Source: DASRIA01 sp038203635 (lineage in GTDB: Bacteria; Actinomycetota; Thermoleophilia; Solirubrobacterales; JBBDJG01). Taken from it: a DNA stretch of 64,000 nucleotides. The position numbers and the translations under genes are program-made. The stretch's first letter is position 1; every line of letters begins with the position of its first letter. Positions 17,527 through 24,290 of this stretch are shown here, piece after piece. The stretch is from contig JBBRDT010000004.1 of assembly GCA_038203635.1 (NCBI GenBank), forward strand, positions 10,138-74,137, given 5' to 3'. The notes beneath the pieces were generated by a model. That model was not told the origin of the DNA, did not search any database, and saw nothing but the letters and a program-made list of their open reading frames with translations.

Positions 17527-18539
17527 ACGCGGCTCCGGGAAACGACGAGTTGCGCGCACGGCTCGAGGGCGCTCTCGCCGCGCACGAGGGGACGCCCGTC
17601 GCGATCAGCGAACTGGAGCGCCGCCCGTGTGAATACCGCACCAGCTTCGCTCTCGAAGAGCTCGAGGTGTCACTCGCGGACGGCAGGACGCTGAGGTTGA
17701 TGTTCAAGGACCTCTCCCGCGCCTGCCTCGACGCGGACGCGCTCCTGGTGAAGCCCGGCTTCCTGCACGACCCGGTGCGCGAGGTCGAGGTCTACCGCGA
17801 CCTGCTGGACGGTGCTGCACTCGGGACCCCCGCTTACCACGGCGCCTTCGTGGACCCGGCCACCGACCGTTACTGGCTCTTCATCGAGAACGTCGTGGGT
17901 CCCGTTCTGTGGCAGGTCGGAGAGTTCCACGTCTGGGAGGAGGCGGCCCGGTGGCTCGCGCGACTGCACGCGGCCCTGGCGCCCGCGGCCGCTGCGGCTC
18001 CGCGTTCGCTGCTGCGCTTTGGACCGGACCTCTATCGCACGTGGATCGAGCGGGCGCGCAATTTCGCCGAGCGCCCATCGACGCCGTGGGACGACGACAC
18101 GCGAGCGGCGGTGATTCACCTGTCCACACGCTACGAGCCGGTGGTCGAGCGGCTCGACGCGCTGCATCCGACCATCGTGCACGGTGAGTTCTATCCCTCC
18201 AACGTGCTCGTTCAGCATCCCGAGGGAGCCGTCAGGATCGCCCCGATCGACTGGGAGATCGCGGGCGTCGGCCCGGGCCTTCTGGACCTCGCGGCGCTCA
18301 CGATCGGCAAGTGGACGCCGGCGCAACGCGAGGCATTGGCGCACGCCTACCGCGAAGCTGCGGCGGCCGGGCCCGCGGCCGACATGCTCCCCGCCGACTT
18401 CGACGCGGCGCTCGACTGCTGCCGCCTGCACCTCGCGGTCCAGGCGCTCGGATGGGAACCCGGATGGCAACCCCCGGCGGAGCATCGCCACGACTGGCTC
18501 GCGGAGTCGGTCCGGATCGCCGGCGAGTTGCGCCTCTAG
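17523..18539 (+). CDS. Aminoglycoside phosphotransferase-like kinase
   Basis: The start is a TTG at 17523 overlapping the previous stop as TTGA; no better start is near. The 338-residue protein has the eukaryotic-kinase-like APH fold: VHGEFYPSNVLVQ is the catalytic loop (H-G-E/D-x-x-x-x-N) and IDWEIAGVGPGLLDLA the metal-binding DxD-like loop. The first residue after HG is Glu rather than the more usual Asp; the catalytic base is Asp in most family members, so this is a notable variant. Members phosphorylate small hydroxylated substrates such as choline, sugars or aminoglycosides. In this locus a sugar or glycan-substituent kinase is more likely than antibiotic resistance. Confidence 0.78.
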   Translation: MNAAPGNDELRARLEGALAAHEGTPVAISELERRPCEYRTSFALEELEVSLADGRTLRLMFKDLSRACLDADALLVKPGFLHDPVREVEVYRDLLDGAALGTPAYHGAFVDPATDRYWLFIENVVGPVLWQVGEFHVWEEAARWLARLHAALAPAAAAAPRSLLRFGPDLYRTWIERARNFAERPSTPWDDDTRAAVIHLSTRYEPVVERLDALHPTIVHGEFYPSNVLVQHPEGAVRIAPIDWEIAGVGPGLLDLAALTIGKWTPAQREALAHAYREAAAAGPAADMLPADFDAALDCCRLHLAVQALGWEPGWQPPAEHRHDWLAESVRIAGELRL

Positions 18540-18540
18540 A

Positions 18541-19626
18541 GTGCAGGACCGGATGCCGGCGAGCCACACCGAGACCAGCCCGCACGTGCTCGATGTGCTG
18601 CGATTCGCCGTTCCGTGGGATGCGGCGGTGGCCGTGATCGGAAGCGAGGTCGATTGGATCGGCCGCCGGCTGGTCGTGCCCTTCTCGCCCGACGGCCGGA
18701 TCGCCACGGAGCTCTCCGAGGCAGAAGCGATCGAACGGCTCGAGGCGCTGCGTGCGGAGGGATGCGAATACCTCGTCGTGGGACCCTCGGCGTATGCGTG
18801 GCTCGACTCGCGCTCCGGCTTCAAGCAGCGCCTCGAGACGCAATATCGGCTCGTCGACCACGACCCGCAGGCATGCGCGGCCTACGCGCTGCACGGTGTG
18901 GAAGAGCGGGCCGGTGCGGACGGGCTGCCCCTGCCTCCGCCGGACCTGATCCGGATGACCTCCGGCCTTTACCGGCGCGCTGCCGATCCCGAAGCAATGC
19001 GCCGCCGCTACGAGGCCACCGGCGCCGACAATGCCGTGTGGATCCGCGACATCCTGACACGCAACGGCGTCGCGCTGAACGAGCCCGTTGCGCTGCTCGA
19101 CTTCGGCTGCGGCTGCGGACGCGTGATCCGCCATTGGAAGGACCTGCCGGGCAGTGTGCACGGCAGCGACTACAACCCGAACCTCGTGCGCTGGTGTGCC
19201 GAGCACCTTCCCTTCGCAGAGTTCCGCGCGAACGCGGCTGAGCCGCCCTTACCCTACGAGGCCGGCTCGTTCGACATCCTCTATGCGATCTCGATCTTCA
19301 CCCATCTCGACGAGCCTCTGCAGATGCCGTGGATCGCAGAGCTGACCCGAGTCGTCCGGCCGGGAGGGTTGATCCTGATCACCGTCTCCGGCGAGGACTA
19401 CGTGCACAACATGCCCGGATGGGAGCGCCTGCGCGAAGCCTTCGAGTCCGGGCAACTGGTCGTGAGGAAGCCCGAGCGCACCGGCTCCAATGCGTGCGCC
19501 GCGTTCCACCCGCCGGAATATGTGCGCGACACGCTCACCGCGGGCCTCGAGATCGTCGACCACGAGCCCGGCGTCCGCCAGGCGGGCCGGCAGGACGGGC
19601 TGCTGCTGCGCACCCCGGTGAAGTGA
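18541..19626 (+). CDS. SAM methyltransferase with N-terminal repeat module, copy 2
   Basis: The start is the GTG at 18541, just after the kinase stop; an ATG at 18553 is a close alternative. Of 361 residues, the first 120 or so form the locus module in diverged form (VAVIGSEVDWIG, EYLVVGPSAYAWLDSRSGF, ACAAYALHG). The linker LPLPPPDLIRM matches that of the minus-strand paralogue. The methyltransferase core has LLDFGCGCGRVIRHW (D at residue 187), GSDYNPNLVRWCAEHLPF, FDILYAISIFTHLD and VRPGGLILITVSGED. The stop overlaps the next ATG by one base (TGATG). Probably a sugar O-methyltransferase of the glycan. Confidence 0.86.
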   Translation: MQDRMPASHTETSPHVLDVLRFAVPWDAAVAVIGSEVDWIGRRLVVPFSPDGRIATELSEAEAIERLEALRAEGCEYLVVGPSAYAWLDSRSGFKQRLETQYRLVDHDPQACAAYALHGVEERAGADGLPLPPPDLIRMTSGLYRRAADPEAMRRRYEATGADNAVWIRDILTRNGVALNEPVALLDFGCGCGRVIRHWKDLPGSVHGSDYNPNLVRWCAEHLPFAEFRANAAEPPLPYEAGSFDILYAISIFTHLDEPLQMPWIAELTRVVRPGGLILITVSGEDYVHNMPGWERLREAFESGQLVVRKPERTGSNACAAFHPPEYVRDTLTAGLEIVDHEPGVRQAGRQDGLLLRTPVK

Positions 19627-20342
19627 TGGCAGAGCGGGTCCTGATCGTGAACGCCGACGACTTCGGGCTCAGCCCCGGTGTCAACGCCGGCGTCGCGCGC
19701 GCCCACGAGCAGGGAATCCTCACCAGCGCGAGCCTGATGGTGCGGTTCCCGGCCGCCGCCGAGGCGGCCGCGTACGCGCACAGCGCCCCCGGCCTCAGCC
19801 TGGGACTGCACGTCGACCTGGGCGAGTGGGTCTACAACGACGGCGACTGGGACACGGTATACGAGGTCGTGACGCTCGACGACCCCGACGCGGTCGTCGA
19901 CGAGGTGGGCAGGCAGGTCGAGTCGTTCCGAAGGCTGGTTGGGCGCGACCCGAGCCACATCGACTCGCACCAGCACGTGCACAACTGGGACCCGGTCGTG
20001 ACGTCCTTCAGAACCCTCGCCCTGGCGCTCGGCGTGCCGCTGCGCCACTACACCGCCGGCGTGTCCTACTGCGGTGACCTGTACGGCCAGTTGAACGACG
20101 GGACACCGATCCCCGGCGCGCTCACTCCGCGCGCTCTGATCGAGATCATCGAGCAGCTGCCGGCCGGGATCACGGAGCTGGCCTGTCACCCCGGGCTCGG
20201 CGACGACAGCGGGTCGGTCTACGAACGCGAGCGCACGCAGGAGGTCGAGGTTCTGTGCGACCCGACCGTGCGCGGGGCGCTCGAGCGCGAGCGCATCGTG
20301 CTGCGGTCGTTCGCTCACCTTGCGTCCGGGGGCGCGGCCTAA
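19626..20342 (+). CDS. YdjC/ChbG-family carbohydrate deacetylase
   Basis: The ATG at 19626 shares a base with the previous stop. The 238-residue protein opens with VLIVNADDFGLS, the metal-binding NADDFG motif (residues 9-14) of the YdjC/ChbG family. LGLHVDLGEW and HIDSHQHVHNW supply the further histidine ligands, and ELACHPGLGDD the late conserved loop. Known members remove an N-acetyl group from N-acetylglucosamine units of oligosaccharides. Here it could deacetylate an aminosugar of the glycan and so expose an amine, possibly a site for N-sulfation; the link to sulfation is inference. Confidence 0.88.
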   Translation: MAERVLIVNADDFGLSPGVNAGVARAHEQGILTSASLMVRFPAAAEAAAYAHSAPGLSLGLHVDLGEWVYNDGDWDTVYEVVTLDDPDAVVDEVGRQVESFRRLVGRDPSHIDSHQHVHNWDPVVTSFRTLALALGVPLRHYTAGVSYCGDLYGQLNDGTPIPGALTPRALIEIIEQLPAGITELACHPGLGDDSGSVYERERTQEVEVLCDPTVRGALERERIVLRSFAHLASGGAA

Positions 20343-20362
20343 ACGCTAGGGTTCCCACTCTG

Positions 20363-20902
20363 ATGGAGCACGAAGGATTCACACTGTGGCTCACCGGGCT
20401 GCCCCGATCGGGCAAGAGCACCGTCGCGGGCTTGGTCGCCGGGCGACTGCGTTCGCTCGGCGTCGAGCAGATCGAGGTCCTCGACGGGGACGTCGTGCGC
20501 GACGGCCTGTGCCGGGACCTGGGCTTCTCCCGCGAGGACCGCACCGAGAACATCCGGCGCATCGCCTTCGTCAGCAAGCTGCTGACGCGCAACGGCGTCG
20601 CGGTGATCGTCGCGGCGATCTCGCCCTACCGTGAGGACCGCGAGCTGGCACGCGAGGAGATCCAGTCCTTCATCGAGGTCTGGTGCCACGCCTCCGCGGA
20701 CGACTGCGCCGCGCGTGATTATAAGGGCCTCTACGAGAAGGCCCGGCGCGGCGAGATCACGAACCTCACAGGGGTCAACGACCCCTACGAAGAGCCCGAG
20801 GATGCCGACCTCGTGCTCGACACGGTCGGCGAGGGGCCCGAGGCGAGCGCCGAGCGCGTGATGTCACTGCTGCGCGACCGCGGCGTACTGCCTGCGGCCT
20901 AG
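20363..20902 (+). CDS. cysC: Adenylylsulfate (APS) kinase
   Basis: The ATG at 20363 follows a 20-nt gap and has no strong ribosome-binding site. The 179-residue protein carries the P-loop GLPRSGKST (residues 12-20), the LDGDVVRDGLCRDLGFS segment that binds APS, and the family signature ARDYKGLYEKARRGEI followed by NLTGVNDPYEEPEDADL. It phosphorylates APS to PAPS, the sulfate donor of sulfotransferases. It is the last gene of the glycan run and the sequence explains its presence: at least three PAPS-using enzymes lie upstream. No ATP sulfurylase is in the window, so APS must come from elsewhere in the genome. Its stop is embedded in a short tandem repeat. Confidence 0.93.
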   Translation: MEHEGFTLWLTGLPRSGKSTVAGLVAGRLRSLGVEQIEVLDGDVVRDGLCRDLGFSREDRTENIRRIAFVSKLLTRNGVAVIVAAISPYREDRELAREEIQSFIEVWCHASADDCAARDYKGLYEKARRGEITNLTGVNDPYEEPEDADLVLDTVGEGPEASAERVMSLLRDRGVLPAA

Positions 20903-20918
20903 TCAGTCCTAGTCAGTC
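20899..20918. repeat. 10-bp tandem repeat at the end of cysC
   Basis: Two identical 10-bp units beginning CTAGTC lie at 20899-20908 and 20909-20918; the first contains the cysC stop codon. The 27-nt gap between convergent genes holds no obvious hairpin terminator. Confidence 0.7.
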
Positions 20919-20929
20919 CCGGCTACCGA

Positions 20930-23900
20930 CTACCTGCGCCCGTAGACAAGCGTGACCCGGCCCTTCGCGGTGTTCGCGTCGCCGATCTTGAGGGCCGCGT
21001 TCGCGCCGAGGCGCCGGGCCTTGCGGATCTTCCTGACCTCGGACTTCGAGAACTTCACCCGGATCGACTTCGACTTCTTGCCCTTGATCGTGAACTTCCC
21101 GGCCCCCGTGGCGCCCTTGGCCTTCAGCGTGAGGCGCCCCTTGCAGCTCTTCGAGCGCTTGCAGCGCACCTTCACCTTCGCCACGCCGCTCTTGGTGACC
21201 CGCACCGTCCCGCCGGACATTGACGCCGCGCGCAGGTCGGACTCCTCGCAGCCGCGGATCTCCAGCCGTGGCTTGGTGGTGACCTGCTTGCCGCTGTGCG
21301 ACGTGAACGTGGCATCGAAGCGGCGATCGTCGTCCTTAGCCGTACAGAGATCCTCGAAGTTGTTGAGGATGCCGCCCTTGCCGCCGTCGAGGTTCAGCTC
21401 GAAGTAGGACTGCGGCAGGTCGGGCACCAGCTCGAAGGTGTTGATGATCCGCCGGCCGCCCAGGAAGCTGTTGCGGGCCTTCAGCAGCACCTCGAGACCG
21501 GTCGGCCCGCGCAGGTACACGTACACCTTGGGCAGCACGCTCCCGATCTCCTGCACGATGTGGACCGGCCCGGAGATCGGGTACGGCAGCAGCGGCGAGA
21601 ACGCGCGCGCGTTGCCGACCTTCGACTTCGCGGGGCAGGTGTCGGTCGCTGCCTGCATGTCGTTGCAGAGCGCGCCGGGCTCGTTGAAGAAGGGCACGTT
21701 CGGCCGCAGGATCGCCGGCAGCACGACGCGGGCGTTCGTGATGTCCGCCTCGCCGGCCTCCTGCGTCACGATCGCCTGGAACGGCGGGTGGTCGAACTGG
21801 TCCGTCTGTCCCGCGGCGCCGGCGATCAGGCGGAGGTCGGGACCGAACGGCAGCGCTGCGCACGCGTCTGCGTCGAGCGCGATGCTCGATGAGGACTCGC
21901 CGCCCTCGTCGCCGAAGAATGTCGCCGTCAGGGTGCGTGGCTCGCATCCGGTCGGATTGAGGAAGAAGCCCGGGCGGTCCACGAGGATCTCGACCCGCTT
22001 GATCGGCAGCGGCACACCCTCGAGCATCGTCGGGATCTCGGTGGAGACCACCTCGAGGCCGTTGTCGGAGTCGCGCAGGTAGATGCGGTTCATCAGCACC
22101 ACCTGGCCGAGGTCGATCGGGCCGACCTTGGCCGGCACCCGCACGGCGATCGAGGCCGCGTCACCGGGTTGGATCGCCTCGGAGAGATAGAGCTCGCCCG
22201 GCACCGTCAGCAGGCTGCCGTCGACGCCCACCGTGTTGCGGATCGTGCCGATCCGCGTGGACTCGGGGCAGGTTCCTGCCTGGGCGTCGGCCAACGAGCA
22301 CTGCGGCGCCGCCGCGAGGCTGCCTGCCGCGCCCGCGGGCAGCGACAGCTTCAGGCTCTTCAAATTCTGGTCGCCGTCGGGACGCGAGAACACGATCCGC
22401 GAGAGCGAGTTCGCGCCCGCCCGCTTCGGAATGCCCTCGGCAACCTCGACCACGGGGTTGAACGGCCGCGGGGAGGGAGCGCATCCGGTCGTCGTGACCG
22501 ACGGAACCGGCATCACCGGGGCCTCGGTGTCGACGCTCGGGTCGCTGGAGTTGGTCTTGCCGTTCCAGCCGACCAGGCTCGCTGCCCCTTCGTAGGTCCC
22601 ACAGTCGTTCGGGTTCCTGAGGATCGCGCGCCCGTCACCGCGCAGGTTCACGTCGAGGCGCGTGAACGGCACCTCGGGCTGGTTCTTGAAGCTGTTGCTG
22701 ACCTGGCCGTCTTCGGACACGGTCACGTCGCCCGACAGCTTGATGCGCAGGCCTGCGCCCTCGATCAGGAGGAACAGCTTCCACGGGTCGTCGGTCGTCG
22801 GACGGCCGGGGCCGCCGACGGGGCCGAAGAATGCCTTCCCGTGAAGCGGCGAGTCGAGTACCGGGCTGGTGACGTCGATCGTGCCGATCTGGGAGCCCTC
22901 GGGACACTCGGGCGCAGCGCGGTTGAGCTGCTTGCCGGTGGTGGGATCGACGCCGAACTGCGTGAACGAGCAGGCCTCGAGGCCGTAGCCGCCGGCCGGG
23001 TTCAGCACCATGCCCTCGGGCAGCGTGATGTTCGCGTCCTTGAGGTTGGCCTGCCAGATGTCGGCGTCCGCGTAGTCCGGGTACTCGAGCGTCACCGTGT
23101 TACTCCCGGCGGCGCCGGACGCGGTCGTCTCCGTGGGGGTCACCGACACGGCCGTGTCGAACGGCTCCGCGTCGCAGCCCGTCGGCGTGAAGCTGCTGGT
23201 GAGGGATTTTGTTTCGGGGTTGACCGCCCACGACCTCGCCGAGAGCTTGGCAGTGGCCGGCTTGCACGAAGTCGGGTTGCGGAAGAAGGGCCGCGTCGGC
23301 GCCAACGGCTGCACGCTGGTCGGATCATCGGTGTTGGTGGCCTTGCAGGGCACCTGCGCGCACAGCACGGTCTCGATTTGGATAATCGACGCGACCGGTC
23401 CGCCGAGGTTCTTGGGAATGTCGATCAGCGCCGAGTCGAGCCCGTAATCGCCCTCCGTGCGGAGGTCGATCTTGATCGGGAGGGGGCCGGACGGTTCGGA
23501 CGGGAATATCCCCGTCCCCAATCGCGCCGGCTCGAGGCCGAGGGTCGCGACGTTGTAAAGCCTTGTCGGGACGCGGAGCGGGAATTGGGACGCGTTCGCG
23601 GTCTCGACCACCGTCGACGTGACCGACTGCCCGAGGATCGACCGGTCTGGACACGAATTGGCGATCCACAGGAACGTGGGACAGGTCTCGAGCGCGGTCG
23701 GGTTGCCGAGGACGCCGGGCGGCAGCTCAAGCTTGAAGGCCGCCAGTTTCGATCCATACTGCTCCACGCTGCAGCCCATCGGCGTGTCGCTCGAGGCGAT
23801 CTGGGCGTACGCGCGGGTTGCGTACACATTGTCGGCATTGCCCGTGAACCTCGTGTGAATCCTGAACCTCAGGGGGTCGGTGCCGCCGGTCCCCGTTATT

Positions 23901-24280
23901 GCATCCGAAAACCACAGGCCGTTGGCCTCGGGGATGGATGCACCGCGGATCTTCACGGCCGTGAATGTCCCCTGCATACCGTGGGGAGTCGCAGTCGTGA
24001 CGATGAACGGGCCGGGCTCCGGCGTGGATGTCGGGTCGTCGAGCACGATGTCCGTGATCTCGTTTCCGGGATTGCAGAACCTGAAGAAGAGCCCCATGTT
24101 GGGGTTACCGCCCGCCTGCGTGGGCGGGTACGCGTGCGGGGTGCTCAGCGGCTTCATCTGGAACTCGGTGACGTCGAGCTGGGCGGTGTCGTCGGTCACC
24201 TGGGCACGCGCAACCGCGCCCCACATCGCGGCGAGGAACATCGCGCTCACCAGCGCCATCGTGATCAGCGGCCGCTTCAT
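20930..24280 (-). CDS. Large exported protein with basic C-terminal domain
   Basis: The 1116-residue protein begins with a signal peptide (Met-Lys-Arg, hydrophobic core, cleavage near AVARAQ at residues 24-27). The body is Pro/Thr/Asp-rich with many TG and GC pairs and repeated blocks of similar shape, in which a Cys-Pro-x-S-x-IG phrase (CPEGSQIGTID, CPESTRIGTIRN, CPAKSKVGNAR) recurs at spaced intervals, so it is likely a string of related beta domains. The last 110 residues or so are strongly basic (RCKRSKSCKGRLTL, KKSKSIRVKFSKSEV) and resemble the ends of two other exported proteins in the window. No enzyme motif is recognised. A cell-surface or matrix role is inferred. It converges on the glycan locus. 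Confidence 0.85.
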   Translation of the reverse strand: MKRPLITMALVSAMFLAAMWGAVARAQVTDDTAQLDVTEFQMKPLSTPHAYPPTQAGGNPNMGLFFRFCNPGNEITDIVLDDPTSTPEPGPFIVTTATPHGMQGTFTAVKIRGASIPEANGLWFSDAITGTGGTDPLRFRIHTRFTGNADNVYATRAYAQIASSDTPMGCSVEQYGSKLAAFKLELPPGVLGNPTALETCPTFLWIANSCPDRSILGQSVTSTVVETANASQFPLRVPTRLYNVATLGLEPARLGTGIFPSEPSGPLPIKIDLRTEGDYGLDSALIDIPKNLGGPVASIIQIETVLCAQVPCKATNTDDPTSVQPLAPTRPFFRNPTSCKPATAKLSARSWAVNPETKSLTSSFTPTGCDAEPFDTAVSVTPTETTASGAAGSNTVTLEYPDYADADIWQANLKDANITLPEGMVLNPAGGYGLEACSFTQFGVDPTTGKQLNRAAPECPEGSQIGTIDVTSPVLDSPLHGKAFFGPVGGPGRPTTDDPWKLFLLIEGAGLRIKLSGDVTVSEDGQVSNSFKNQPEVPFTRLDVNLRGDGRAILRNPNDCGTYEGAASLVGWNGKTNSSDPSVDTEAPVMPVPSVTTTGCAPSPRPFNPVVEVAEGIPKRAGANSLSRIVFSRPDGDQNLKSLKLSLPAGAAGSLAAAPQCSLADAQAGTCPESTRIGTIRNTVGVDGSLLTVPGELYLSEAIQPGDAASIAVRVPAKVGPIDLGQVVLMNRIYLRDSDNGLEVVSTEIPTMLEGVPLPIKRVEILVDRPGFFLNPTGCEPRTLTATFFGDEGGESSSSIALDADACAALPFGPDLRLIAGAAGQTDQFDHPPFQAIVTQEAGEADITNARVVLPAILRPNVPFFNEPGALCNDMQAATDTCPAKSKVGNARAFSPLLPYPISGPVHIVQEIGSVLPKVYVYLRGPTGLEVLLKARNSFLGGRRIINTFELVPDLPQSYFELNLDGGKGGILNNFEDLCTAKDDDRRFDATFTSHSGKQVTTKPRLEIRGCEESDLRAASMSGGTVRVTKSGVAKVKVRCKRSKSCKGRLTLKAKGATGAGKFTIKGKKSKSIRVKFSKSEVRKIRKARRLGANAALKIGDANTAKGRVTLVYGRR

Positions 24281-24290
24281 CCTCTAGCCC

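Noticed and set aside
17523..18539. Antibiotic-resistance reading of the APH-like gene
   Set aside because: The gene is embedded and translationally coupled in a glycan locus and has a variant catalytic loop; nothing else points to resistance.
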